This document shows, piece by piece, positions 40,744-50,603 of a stretch of 64,000 nt of DNA. The DNA comes from Psychrobacter sp. JCM 18901. GTDB lineage: Bacteria > Pseudomonadota > Gammaproteobacteria > Pseudomonadales > Moraxellaceae. Each line of letters begins with the position of its first letter. Position 1 is the first letter of the stretch. The notes beneath the pieces are model-generated. The model made no database searches. It was not told the origin of the DNA and saw only the letters and a list, made by a program, of their open reading frames with translations. The position numbers were made by a program, and so were the translations under genes. The DNA lies in contig NZ_BAWH01000001.1 of the NCBI RefSeq assembly GCF_000586435.1, positions 1 to 64,000 of the forward strand, written 5' to 3'.

Positions 40744-42262
40744 ATGTCTGCATCACCTTTAACGCCACTGGACTATATTGCAGAAGGCTACTGGCAAGAT
40801 TTCTTAGCTAGGCGTCCTATTGCAGGCGGTATCGCCTACGAAACTGAGCTGCGCGCTTGTACGCTAGATGAGTCGCTTGAGAGTTTACAGCGTGTTGATA
40901 CGCTATTGTCCCAAATGCGCCGAGATATGATCAAGAGCGGTATATGGGATGAGACGACGCTGCTGATCGATGAGCGCTATCGTAATTTTATGGTGTTTTT
41001 GGCGTTTTATGCTGGTCGTGTATTGGCGCAGCAGTGGCAGAGCAAGCCACATTGGTATGGTCAGTTTGAGCTGCGTAAACGTTACCCTGAGTTGTCATTG
41101 ATCACCGATGATTTTTATCAGCATATGGCAGTCGGTTATGATAATGATAGCGTGGTGAAAGAGCGCTTATTTTTTTGCGCTAGAGCCAATAGGGCTGCGT
41201 CTTTTTGGTCATATTGATCGGCAGTTTGACGCAGTACAAGGCGGGCAAGTAGAGAGTGGGTTATATCAAGCGGTTAGCCTTAGACTACCGAATACTCTAA
41301 ATAACGATGTTCATTCAGTGTCCGAATTAACAGCGCACAAAGTAACAGCGCACAAAGCAACCACTCATCAAGTCACTGAAAGCATCGTTCCGAGCGCAGA
41401 TTTAAATACGCATGTTGGTACTAGCCAATTAAATGCTTCCCTTAACAAGCCAGAGGAAGTATCGATAGGAGCTGAGTATCACCAAGCCAATATATTTGTA
41501 ACTGATAGTGAGAGTCGCGCAATTCAGTCTGCTATGCCTGATACGGTAACTGAGTTGCAAGCAAACGTAGTACCTCCTGAGTCTGAGAGCTCGATAAAGC
41601 CTGAGCTGACTAAAGTAGCGCAATCAATAACTAAGCCTACGTCGTCTGTAAAAAACACATCAATGCCAGAGATGTTTACGCAACTGCTCGTAGAATTAGA
41701 TGAGATAGCGGTGCCACAACCAACTGGTGATGTTCAGTATCAGCAAGCACGCAAAGTATTAGATCAGTTCGAGCAGCATATTGCCAAACAGAACAAGTCT
41801 CGTCGCCAAGTTATATTTTCAAATGATCACAACACGGCAAAAAACAAAGCGCTTCTAATACTACAAGCGGCTGCTGAAGATGGTAATACAGCGGCTATGC
41901 TACGTTTGGCCATGTATGAGTTGTTAGGGGAAGGTTTGACAGCGGACAGTGACAATCAAAAAAAATCTGGCATAGATTGGGTTAATCAAGCCGCCAGCAA
42001 AAACGACAGCCGTGCTCAGCGTCTACTCAGTAAAATGTACTACCAAGGAGTAGGGGTATCCCAAGATATAGATAGCGGTAAATACTGGTTAGAGCAGGCA
42101 GCGGATAATGGTCATGCAGAAGCGGCCAATCTGGTCAAGCAATGGCAGCAAGCAGAAATGCTGCTGACCACACAGAAGCAAGAGCAGCATAGCACCAAGC
42201 GTTATCAGATGTTAATTGGCGCAATCATCGCAGTCGCTTTATTGATAATAGTCATTATCTAA
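40744..42262 (+). CDS. Sel1-repeat protein with C-terminal membrane anchor, frameshifted; function unknown
   Basis: I do not recognise this gene as a named family. The corrected product is about 505 residues. The N-terminal 170 residues form a helical domain (LTPLDYIAEGYWQDFLARRP, then RNFMVFLAFYAGRVLAQQWQ). A long low-complexity linker, rich in Ser, Thr, Glu and Val, includes a TAHKV-TAHKA-TTHQV repeat. Two or three Sel1-like repeats follow (LLSKMYYQGVGVSQDIDSGK, WLEQAADNGHAEAA). The protein ends in one hydrophobic helix (MLIGAIIAVALLIIVII) with no residues after it, so it looks tail-anchored with the bulk in the cytoplasm. The T7 at 41170-41176 should be T6 (restoring LFFALEPIGLRLFGHIDRQ). 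It is codirectional with cls and waaA. Confidence 0.75.
41330..41374 (+). repeat. Coding 15-bp tandem repeat (three units)
   Basis: Three consecutive 15-base units in the linker of the Sel1 protein encode TAHKV, TAHKA and TTHQV. The first two differ by one base; the third is diverged. Confidence 0.75.
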
Positions 42263-42279
42263 CAATCATTATCTAATAA
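42252..42279 (+). repeat. 14-bp direct repeat spanning the stop codon of the Sel1 gene
   Basis: Units at 42252-42265 and 42266-42279 (TCATTATCTAACAA and TCATTATCTAATAA) differ at one base. The first contains the stop codon TAA of the preceding gene. Confidence 0.8.
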
Positions 42280-42394
42280 CTATTTACTCAGTAACTTTTT
42301 AAAAGCTTATTGTTACAGCTTAAATTCAGGTAGAATTGGCGCGCTTTACCTTTACCCTTTTATTGTTTGATTCATAACTAATTTGGGCTGTTCC

Positions 42395-43942
42395 ATGCCA
42401 TCATCTAATACCCCGTCTGACCACTCTGCAAATCCAATTGACCCTGTATCATCGCCTAATCGTGCGGTACACGAGACACCTTTATATTATCAGTCTCTTA
42501 TTGGGCTGCTAAAGCCATTATATCGTCTGCAAGTATGGCGTCGATCTCATAAGAACGACAACTATCAGCAGGAAATCGATCAGCGTTTTGGTAAGCAGTA
42601 TCCACCGCGTCCAGTGGTCAATGCTGATATAGATAATGGAGTAATTTGGTGCCACGCAGTCTCATTAGGCGAAACCAATACGGTCGCGCCTTTATTAGAT
42701 ATGTTATTGGCTCATGGCTATCAGATATGGTTGACCAATACGACTCAGACAGGTTTTGCTCGTGGCGCCAGTCGTTTTGCAGAACAGATAGCTCAAGGTC
42801 AGATGAGTCATAGCTATGTGCCAGTCGACAGCCCTGCTGTGATCGAGACTTTCTTAACGCACGTACAGCCTATCGCTGCGTTGTTTGTAGAAACAGAACT
42901 ATGGGCAAATATCTTGACCAAGTTATCCCAGCACCGTATTCCAAGTATTCTAGTCAATGGTCGATTGTCGGCTTCTTCTTTTCAGAGTTATCAAAAAATT
43001 GGTGCAGTCAGCGCCAGTATGATGAAAAACCTCTCCTTAATTATTGCGCAAGACAGCGACTCTGCTAAACGCTTTAGGCAACTAGGGGCCAGTAGCGCCC
43101 AAATTCGTGTGGCAGGCTCATTAAAGTGGGTAATCAATGCGTCCAAAATTGATGACAAAGCGGTAGCAGATAATAGTATTTATAATAAAAAAGCTGATCT
43201 GCGAGCAGAGTTTGATATAGCAGATCGTCCTGTGTGGGTAGCTGCGAGTACTCATGATGGCGAAGAGGCAGCAGCGTTGTCATTGCAACAGCAACTACTG
43301 TCTCAAGTGACATTAGCAGATACGTTGCTTGTTATTGTCCCTAGGCATCCTGAGCGTTTTGATGCAGTAGCAGATCTCATTCAGAAAACTGGGTTAAATA
43401 TGGCTCGGCGCAGTGATGGGGAAGCCATTGATGCAGACACGCAAGTCTATCTAGCAGATAGCATGGGTGAGATGATGACTTGGTATACATTGGCAAATGT
43501 AGCATTTGTGGGCGGCTCGCTGGTAGATATTGGTGGGCATAATCCAGTGGAGCCTGCTAGTGTGGCAACGCCTGTACTGATGGGACGTTATACTCAGTCC
43601 TGCCAAAGCGTGATAGACAAATTGGCTGAAGTAGGCGCTGTATATCAGCCAAATAATGACTTCTATTGTCCAATTGAATCAAACGATGCAGACGCACAGA
43701 TGGCCATTGATGACCAGTTAAAGGCGAATAAAAAATCCTCTCGCAAAAAAACAGCTTATAACCGTGAAGACGCTGTTAGCATTTATATGCAGCTAGAGAC
43801 TTGGCTACGCAATTTGCCATTGGCCGCGCAGACAGGGCAAGCTGGCGAGCAAATGACGATACAGCAGCAAGCGGTATTGACCCGCCAATTTACGATGATT
43901 GAAGATGCAATCGAGCTGTCTTCTAACCAAGATAGCTTATGA
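42395..43942 (+). CDS. waaA: 3-deoxy-D-manno-octulosonic acid (Kdo) transferase WaaA
   Basis: WaaA adds Kdo to lipid IVA in lipopolysaccharide core synthesis at the inner membrane. The protein of about 515 residues has WCHAVSLGETNTVAPLLD with the proposed catalytic Glu, LFVETELWANIL, ILVNGRLSASSFQSYQKI, and the nucleotide-sugar-binding VGGSLVDIGGHNPVEPA. It is longer than usual because of an N-terminal extension and Lys/Gln-rich insertions near the C-terminus. The ATG at 42395 is preferred; a TTG at 42383 is in frame. It overlaps rsmE by four bases (ATGA). It reads intact. Confidence 0.94.
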   Translation: MPSSNTPSDHSANPIDPVSSPNRAVHETPLYYQSLIGLLKPLYRLQVWRRSHKNDNYQQEIDQRFGKQYPPRPVVNADIDNGVIWCHAVSLGETNTVAPLLDMLLAHGYQIWLTNTTQTGFARGASRFAEQIAQGQMSHSYVPVDSPAVIETFLTHVQPIAALFVETELWANILTKLSQHRIPSILVNGRLSASSFQSYQKIGAVSASMMKNLSLIIAQDSDSAKRFRQLGASSAQIRVAGSLKWVINASKIDDKAVADNSIYNKKADLRAEFDIADRPVWVAASTHDGEEAAALSLQQQLLSQVTLADTLLVIVPRHPERFDAVADLIQKTGLNMARRSDGEAIDADTQVYLADSMGEMMTWYTLANVAFVGGSLVDIGGHNPVEPASVATPVLMGRYTQSCQSVIDKLAEVGAVYQPNNDFYCPIESNDADAQMAIDDQLKANKKSSRKKTAYNREDAVSIYMQLETWLRNLPLAAQTGQAGEQMTIQQQAVLTRQFTMIEDAIELSSNQDSL

Positions 43943-44661
43943 ACTGTATATTATTGCCCGCTGAAAACTTCTCATCAGACACAGCAAAAATCGACGCCTT
44001 GTCTCAAGTCAGTCATGTGACTAAAGTGCTGGGCGCAAAAGTTGGTGATACGCTTAAGATTGGCCAGATCGGTGGCAACCTTGGTTCGGCTGTTATCGAA
44101 AATATTACCGCTGCCAGCATTCAGTTAAGTAACGTTCAGCTCAATACTGTGCCGCCTGCCAAATTGGATCTGACTGTTATTTTGGCGTTACCACGTCCTA
44201 AGGTGCTACGGCGGTTGATAATGGATATGACGGCGCTTGGTGTACGCGATATCATTCTTATCAATAGCTACCGTACCCAAAAAAGCTATTGGCAAAGTCC
44301 AATGCTTGAGCGGATTGACGAGTTTGTATTAGAAGGTCTGCAACAAAGCATCGATACGATTGTTCCTAGTATTACGCTACAAAAACGTTTTAAGCCATTT
44401 GTCGAAGACTTACTTGCAAGCCTAATGAGCAATCGAGCGATTGTCGCACATCCCTACAGTCAGCAGTCATTTTCTGAGTTTTTACAACAGCAACCATCAC
44501 GACAGCTACCAAATCTAGTCTGCATAGGCGCTGAAGGTGGTTGGATTGACTATGAGATAGAGCTACTGTCAGCACAAGGCTGTACGCCTGTACATATAGG
44601 TTCTCGTATCTTGCGCACGGAAGCTGCGGTCAATGCAATTCTAGGACAATGGCTGCTTTAG
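43939..44661 (+). CDS. rsmE: 16S rRNA m3U1498 methyltransferase RsmE
   Basis: RsmE is a SPOUT methyltransferase that N3-methylates U1498 of 16S rRNA. The 240-residue protein has an N-terminal PUA-like domain (VTKVLGAKVGDTLKIG) and the trefoil-knot domain with LVCIGAEGGWIDYEIELL and LGSRILRTEAA-like sequence (IGSRILRTEAAVNAIL). The start codon overlaps the waaA stop, indicating coupling. It reads intact. Confidence 0.95.
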   Translation: MNCILLPAENFSSDTAKIDALSQVSHVTKVLGAKVGDTLKIGQIGGNLGSAVIENITAASIQLSNVQLNTVPPAKLDLTVILALPRPKVLRRLIMDMTALGVRDIILINSYRTQKSYWQSPMLERIDEFVLEGLQQSIDTIVPSITLQKRFKPFVEDLLASLMSNRAIVAHPYSQQSFSEFLQQQPSRQLPNLVCIGAEGGWIDYEIELLSAQGCTPVHIGSRILRTEAAVNAILGQWLL

Positions 44662-44777
44662 ATGGATACTAAAACGCGTCGCTAGACCAAATTATTGAAA
44701 GAGCTGGTGAAAAATAGTTCTTAAAAATCAATGCTAAAGACTCATTAAAGGTATATTTACCAGTTAAACAAATGTAT

Positions 44778-44792
44778 TGATAATTAATCTCA
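44778..44792. promoter_or_regulatory. Candidate Fur box upstream of fbpA
   Basis: TGATAATTAATCTCA matches the 7-1-7 Fur consensus (TGATAAT-N-ATTATCA) at 12 of 14 positions and lies about 135 bases before the start of the ferric-iron binding protein gene. TTGACA at about 44816 could be the -35 of a promoter just downstream. The match is by eye only. Confidence 0.4.
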
Positions 44793-44926
44793 CTTCCATT
44801 AGTATGTTGCTTTGACATATTATGGCCTGATTACTGCTAGCGTTTAGCCAGTCATCGTTATAATCACTGTTATTTTGTCTCACCATCCGTCTTACTTTTT
44901 TTTATAGCATTACTATGGGGAAAACC

Positions 44927-46052
44927 ATGTCATTGAACGCTATCAGCGCTAATCTAACCTCTACGAAGCTTATCCTACCTGCAGCCGTATTTGGCATGAT
45001 GTTGGGTTTGGCAGGTTGTAGTAATTCTTCAACCACAGAAGAAAGCGTAGAAGTAGAGTCAACAGAAACAGGTGCTGAGCAGCAAGCAGCAACTGACGAA
45101 GCTACGACTGCTGATGGTCAGACAATTACTATCTACTCATCACGTAATGAGCAGCTGATTAAGCCATTGTTAGATCGCTATACTGAGCAAACAGGTGTAA
45201 AAGTTGAACTGGTTACAGACCAAACTGGGCCTTTGATGGCGCGTCTAAAAGCTGAAGGTCAGAATACTCCAGCTGATATGCTATTGACTGTTGATGCTGG
45301 TAACTTATGGCAGGCTGCAGAGCAAGGCCTATTACAGCCAGTATCATCTACTGTGTTAGAAGCTAACGTCCCTGCAAAATACCGTGATCCAAAAGGTCAG
45401 TGGACTGGTTTGTCACTACGTGCACGTACTATCTTTTATGATCCAAGCAAAGTCACTGCTGACCAATTGTCTACTTATGCAGATTTGGCCGATCCAAAAT
45501 GGAAAGGCAAACTATGCCTACGTACCTCTAAAAAGGTTTATAACCAATCGCTTGTTGCTAGCATGATGGAGCATTTGGGCGAAGAAAAAACCGAAGCAGT
45601 TATTAAAGGGTGGGTTGATAACCTAGCGACTGATGTGTTCAGTGATGACGTTGCGATGCTAGAAGCCATCGCTGCTGGTCAGTGTGAAGTCGGTATCGCC
45701 AATAGTTACTACTATGGTCGTCTATTGGACGAAAAACCAAACTTCCCTGTTAAGATATTCTGGGCAAACCAAGATACGACTGGTACGCACGTAAACATCT
45801 CAGGCGCTGGTGTGGTTGCAGGTTCAGACAATCCAGATGGTACGCTTAAACTGATAGAGTGGTTGTCATCTGACGAGGCACAAGGTCTTTATGCCAGCTC
45901 TGACAAAGAATTCCCAGTAAAAGTAGGTATCGATGAGTCAGACATGCTCAGATCATGGGGCGAGTTCAAAAAAAGACGATATCAATGTACAGAAATTCGG
46001 TGAACTACAAACTCAAGCTATCCAAATGATGGATAAAGCGGGTTATAAATAA
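44927..46052 (+). CDS. fbpA: Ferric-iron ABC transporter substrate-binding lipoprotein (FbpA/FutA type), frameshifted
   Basis: The protein binds Fe3+ in the periplasm for delivery to the FbpBC permease. A lipobox (LAGCSNSS) follows the signal sequence, then a Glu/Thr-rich linker. The mature domain has TITIYSSRNEQLIKPLL, AKYRDPKGQWTGLSLRARTIFYD and IANSYYYGRLL, whose Tyr pair is a typical iron ligand. The ATG at 44927 is chosen for the GGGGAAA before it; 44915 is in frame. Corrected length is about 374 residues. The A7 run at 45968-45974 should be A6, which restores FKKDDINVQKFGELQTQAIQMMDKAGYK to 46052. A run of 14-bp repeats follows the gene. Confidence 0.92.
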
Positions 46053-46092
46053 GGGATCGCCAGTAATACTGATACCAATCTCAAAATCATAA

Positions 46093-46148
46093 CTTTTAGA
46101 TAATAGTTCTTAAACAATAGCTTTTAAACAACAGCTTTTAAAGAGTAG
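46093..46148 (+). repeat. Four imperfect 14-bp tandem repeats between fbpA and fbpB
   Basis: Four head-to-tail 14-base units run from 46093 to 46148, with consensus close to CTTTTAAACAATAG. They begin 41 bases after fbpA and end about 100 bases before fbpB. Confidence 0.8.
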
Positions 46149-46250
46149 GTTCAAAGGTTAGTCATTACAGATGAGTTATTTAGGTAATGACGATTTTAAG
46201 GTTGGTATAAGCTTACAAGGTCTCTATACGTATGACACGGTAATGATAAT

Positions 46251-47927
46251 ATGATCACAACGCCAGATGCGTCTGTTAGTCAAAATGATACTGTCAATAA
46301 CGGTGTTAACGACCAGCAGACTGTCAGCCAAGACCACGCCCTTCGTAAACGTATTATCTCGAAATCAGTCTTAGGCTGATTTCGTTGTTTATGCTAGTAC
46401 CGATTTTGATCGTGCTGCTGTCGTGGACTCAGCCAGTGGCAGAGATTTGGACACACATGGCAGATTATGTACTGCCGCAAGTGCTCAAAAACACGGCGAT
46501 TTTATTGCTTATGGTGACTGTCGTTTCAGGCACTATTGGTACTGCTCTGGCTTGGGTCACTAGTATGTATCGTTTCCCTGGTCAGCGTTTCTTTTCGTGG
46601 GCGTTGATGTTGCCACTTGCCATCCCTGCTTATGTATTGGCATTTGTCACTATCGGCATTGTTGATTTTAGTGGGCCGCTACAGACAGCTCTGCGCGATT
46701 CCGGTATTAGTACTGTCATACCGTCGATAAGGAATGTATGGGGCGCAGGCTTGGTATTATCGCTAGCGTTTTACCCTTATGTATATTTGCTCGCGCGTCA
46801 GGCATTTTTGTCACAAGGCAGGCGAGCGATAGAAGCGGGGCAGATGCTAGGTTTGAGTCGTAGCCGTGTGTTCTTTCGGTTGGCATTACCGCAGGCACTG
46901 CCTTGGATTATAGGTGGCTTGTTGCTAGCCAGTATGGAAACCTTAGCGGATTTCGGTGCAGTATCCGTATTCAATGTCGATACTTTTACTACCGCCATTT
47001 ATAAGGCGTGGTTTGGTTTTTTTTAGTTTGACCACAGCGGCTCAGCTAGCAGCCTTGCTAATTGGTGTGATCTTTATCGTGGTATTGTTTGAGCAGTATT
47101 GGCAAGCGAAGCGTGGTAGCTCACTTACCCAAGGTAGCAGCCAACGCTTTGACGCTAGTAAACCTGCTAAGCTCGCCATGACACTGCTGTGTACGCTCAT
47201 TTTTTTAATCGCCTTCTTAATTCCTTTCTTACAGCTCATCTATTGGACAGCACTGAATTTTCGCCAAGATTTTGATGCACGTTACATTGATTTTGTCACC
47301 AACAGCCTCATGATTGCTAGTATGACCACGCTGTTTATTGCCTTTTTGGCCATTATTATTGCGTGGATCAAACGGCAGTATCCTGATAAATCGACTAAGC
47401 TAATGACCACTTTAGCCAATTTAGGCTATGTCGTACCGGGGACTGTATTGGCGGTAGGGATATTTATACCTATTGCGTGGCTTGATAATCAAATGATTGC
47501 CTTTGGTATCACCTCACAGCAAGTGCTTTCTGGCAGTGTTATTGTTATGCTACTGGCGCTATCGACGCGTTTTATGACAGTGAGTTTTCAGCCAGTTGAC
47601 AGACAGTTGCAGCGATTGACAGTCAATCAAGAAGCTGCTGCAAAATTACTGAGCGACAGTCCTTATCAGCGCTGGCGTCATGTGATGCTGCCTGTGCTTA
47701 GCCCTGGCGTATTGACTGCATTATTGATGGGTTTTGTCGAAGTGATGAAAGAGATGCCCATTACGCTGATGACACGTCGTCAAGGCTGGGATACGCTTGC
47801 AGTACGAGTATTTGAAATGACGAGCGAAGGTATGTGGGGACGAGCCGCATTGCCGAGCTTGCTAATCGTGCTGGTTGGTTTGCTCCCTGTTTGGATATTA
47901 CTGCGTCAAAGCGACAAACACAGTTAG
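46251..47927 (+). CDS. fbpB: Ferric-iron ABC transporter permease FbpB, frameshifted
   Basis: This fused double permease (two sets of about six spans) has a corrected length of about 558 residues. Both halves carry EAA-type loops (AGQMLGLSRSRVFFRLALPQALPWI and EAAAKLLSDSPYQRWRHVMLPVLSPG) that contact the ATPase. STMETLADFG-like sequence (SMETLADFGAVSVFN) and FVEVMKEMPITLMTRR are typical of the iron family. A hydrophilic N-terminus of about 42 residues precedes the first span. One base is missing near 46375 (restoring SVLGLISLFMLVPILI), and the T8 run at 47017-47024 should be T7 (restoring WFGFFSLTTAAQLAAL). Confidence 0.92.
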
Positions 47928-48051
47928 TAACAACAAAGCTAATAGCAATAATTTGGCATAAGTTTAACAGCACACTCGTAGTGTCAACTATATTATAATT
48001 TGCTCTGTTTTATCGATGGTTTTACTTACTAATAGCGAACTGGTACCGTCT

Positions 48052-49375
48052 ATGTACACTGATTCAATGAACGACTCTACAAATGCTAAGTCAGAAAAGC
48101 TCGGGCTAGCCATACGCCTGTAGCAAAATCACCACTGTCACAAAATAGAATCAATCCAGTTCAGACGAATCAAACTGTAGAGCAGAGCAGTACCTCACAA
48201 CAAAATACTGAGAAACATATCGCGACAGATCCTTATTTTAGTGTGCAAAATCTCATCGTAGGCTATGACGATACTATCGTCGTCAATGGTCTATCATTGA
48301 TGTTGGAGCAAGGCGAGATTGGTTGCTTCTTAGGTTATAGCGGCTGCGGGAAGACTACAGCACTTCGAGCAATCGCGGGACTGGAGCAAAGTCGCGGCGG
48401 CACTATCTATCTGAACAATCAACGCTTAACAGAGAAAACTGCTCGCCAATCGTTTGCAGTGGCGCCAGCCAAGCGTGGCATGGGCATGGTATTTCAGGAT
48501 TATGCTCTGTTTGGTCATTTAAGCGTGGCAAAGAACATCGCCTTTGGTCTTAATAAATGGTCAGCTGCTGACAAAAAAGCCCGTGTGGCTGAGATGCTAA
48601 GTTTAGTTGAATTGACTGAACATGCAGACAAACGTCCAAATGAGCTTTCTGGTGGTCAGCAGCAGCGTGTGGCTCTAGCAAGAGCGCTAGCCCCCAAACC
48701 AAAACTACTATTACTTGATGAACCATTCTCTAATCTAGATGTGGTGCTGCGTGAATCACTAGCAATGAATGTCCGTGATATTCTTAAACGTACCAACACC
48801 ACAGCAATTTTGGTCACTCATGATCAAAATGAAGCGTTCGCGCTAGCGGATAAAGTAGGGGTAATGGATAAAGGACGATTGGTGCAGTGGCAAGGCCAAG
48901 CGAGCTGTATCATGAGCCTGTCAGTCCTTTTGTCGCTGAATTCGTAGGCGAAGGCGCGATGGTAGACGGCATTATCAAAGAAGGTCATGTTGAGACGGCG
49001 CTAGGTAATATCTATCGTCGCATGGAAGTCTATGATGAATCAGGCCAGCCACAGTATTGCGAATATGACTATCCAAACGGTACACCGATCAAAGTACTTG
49101 TACGCCCTGATGATATTATTCATGATGACGACAGTACGCAGACAGCTTTGGTTATAGGGCGTGTGTTTCGCGGTGCTAATTACTTGTACCGACTGCAGTT
49201 AGATGATGGACAGACTGTCTTATCCTTGGTTGCGAGCCATCATAATCATGCAATCGGCTCGCATATTGGCATTTTGCCTTTACTAGAGCATGTCGTAGTC
49301 TTCGATGAAAAAGACATCAATGCCACTACTTGGTCAGAGTATGATAGATCATCGAGAATGGATGAAGAAGTTTAG
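48052..49375 (+). CDS. fbpC: Ferric-iron ABC transporter ATPase FbpC, frameshifted
   Basis: This ATPase drives the FbpAB iron importer from the cytoplasmic side. It has Walker A LGYSGCGKTTALR, Q-loop VFQDYALFGHL, signature LSGGQQQRVALARAL, Walker B LLLLDEPFSNLD and a C-terminal TOBE-type domain (IKVLVRPDDIIHDDDSTQ). The corrected protein is about 441 residues, with a low-complexity N-terminal extension of about 60 residues rich in Ser, Gln and Asn that is unusual for FbpC. One base is missing near 48104 in this extension and one near 48895 (restoring VQWQGPSELYHEPVSPFVAEFVGEG). If the extension is not translated, a downstream start such as GTG 48243 would still give a full ATPase. Confidence 0.92.
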
Positions 49376-49392
49376 CCGTCTTCATCCATTTT
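49360..49392 (+). terminator. Terminator overlapping the 3' end of fbpC
   Basis: A perfect 9-bp stem (GGATGAAGA/TCTTCATCC) with a 10-base loop is followed by ATTTTTG. Its left arm lies within the last codons of fbpC and the loop contains the stop codon. Confidence 0.55.
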
Positions 49393-49409
49393 TGAGCTAT
49401 CGTCTAAAT

Positions 49410-50267
49410 TTACCGTTTAGCCAAAATATGTAAATAACGGCCAAGCCATTTGTACGGCTCTAATTGTGAGTAGCGTAACTCCATTCTGATCACTGCATCT
49501 GGGTCGTTATGACCGCCACGTTTGAGCGGTGCATAATCATGAAACACTCGTAAACCACTGCTACGTACCGTCTGATAATCATGCGCTTTGAGCCACGACT
49601 CGACTTCTTCTTTGGCAACGGGATGGTTGGGGGTGAGGCTTTTCTTATTGTCCGCTTTGTAATCGTTACCATCAAGTAAGCTATCGAGTAAGTTAAAGTT
49701 CCCCATGATAAGATTGCGATAATCAAAACTCGCTGGATTATAAAAGCAGACGGATAGTGCGCCACCATCTATTAATTGCTTATCAAAAAAGTCCATGACC
49801 GCCGCTGGTTCTGCCAACCATTCAAGTAGCGCGTGCGACATAATCAAATCAAACTTTTCTGTCTGAGCCAGTTTTTCTTCAAGCGCTTGATAAGGGCAAA
49901 CATACCAAGTGATGTCTAGCTTTTTATCAATTTTCTCTGCGCTCGCTTTTGCTTTCTCAAGCATATTCGCTGATATATCATTGATGACTACGCTATGACC
50001 TTGAGCACCAAGTTCTATCGCAATTTGCGCAAGCCCTGCACCCACATCCAAGATACGTAAAGGTCGCCCAAGCACCTCACTCATCTGTGAACTATATTCA
50101 AAAATATCACGGCGTAGCACAGCCAATCGAATCTCGCCTTTTAAACCGCCATAGACCTTTTTTTCGAAATGATCGGCAATGGCATCGAAGCTACGATCTG
50201 CTCGATCGTTTTCTGCTGGTATAGAAAGGTTTGAGTCAGGCTGGCTATCTTGATGTTTAATTGTCAT
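49410..50267 (-). CDS. cmoM: tRNA 5-carboxymethoxyuridine methyltransferase-like protein (CmoM)
   Basis: This class I SAM methyltransferase resembles CmoM (formerly SmtA), which methylates cmo5U34 in some tRNAs. Visible blocks are FDAIADHFEKKVYGGLKGEIR, the SAM motif LRILDVGAGLAQIAIELG, VVINDISANMLEKAK, MSHALLEWLAEP, and the C-terminal GLRVFHDYAP and EPYKWLGRYLHILAKR, all matching CmoM order. Length is about 285 residues from ATG 50267; a TTG at 50297 adds ten residues and seems less likely. It reads intact. It is convergent with fbpC. Confidence 0.88.
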   Translation of the reverse strand: MTIKHQDSQPDSNLSIPAENDRADRSFDAIADHFEKKVYGGLKGEIRLAVLRRDIFEYSSQMSEVLGRPLRILDVGAGLAQIAIELGAQGHSVVINDISANMLEKAKASAEKIDKKLDITWYVCPYQALEEKLAQTEKFDLIMSHALLEWLAEPAAVMDFFDKQLIDGGALSVCFYNPASFDYRNLIMGNFNLLDSLLDGNDYKADNKKSLTPNHPVAKEEVESWLKAHDYQTVRSSGLRVFHDYAPLKRGGHNDPDAVIRMELRYSQLEPYKWLGRYLHILAKR

Positions 50268-50321
50268 AGGTATTAGATCAATAAGTGAGAGGGTCAAATT
50301 AATAAAACTATTCAGTATGAA

Positions 50322-50603
50322 CTAGCGTTTCAAACGTCTGTTAATTACCCATTTAAAAACGAATTTCGCTAAAACAATAACGACAAATACCACGATAACA
50401 AACACCCACATACCGTTGCCTTGTAGGTTTTCTTGGTAGGCTTTTGACAAGTATGCTGATAAAGCCATAGCGACTAAAAGTGCTCCCCAACGGACATAGG
50501 GTACAGCGCGATTGTTATGGTTAGGAAAGCTAGCAACATAATCGCTCGAAAAGCTGTATAGCACCATTGCTAAAATCCAAACAATTGCAAGAATGATATC
50601 CAT
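50322..50603 (-). CDS. Small membrane protein, unknown function
   Basis: This 93-residue protein has three predicted membrane helices (about residues 3-19, 38-54 and 65-87) and a strongly basic C-terminus (KWVINRRLKR). It resembles small uncharacterised inner-membrane proteins in the same family of bacteria, but I do not recognise a domain. It is leftward, 54 bases upstream of the cmoM-like gene, so the two may share a transcript. Hydrophobic pattern, codirectional position and a basic cytoplasmic tail argue that it is real. Confidence 0.6.
   Translation of the reverse strand: MDIILAIVWILAMVLYSFSSDYVASFPNHNNRAVPYVRWGALLVAMALSAYLSKAYQENLQGNGMWVFVIVVFVVIVLAKFVFKWVINRRLKR

Noticed and set aside
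46241..46259. Second possible Fur site at the fbpB start
   Set aside because: Only the left half (TAATGATAAT) resembles the consensus; the right half does not match.
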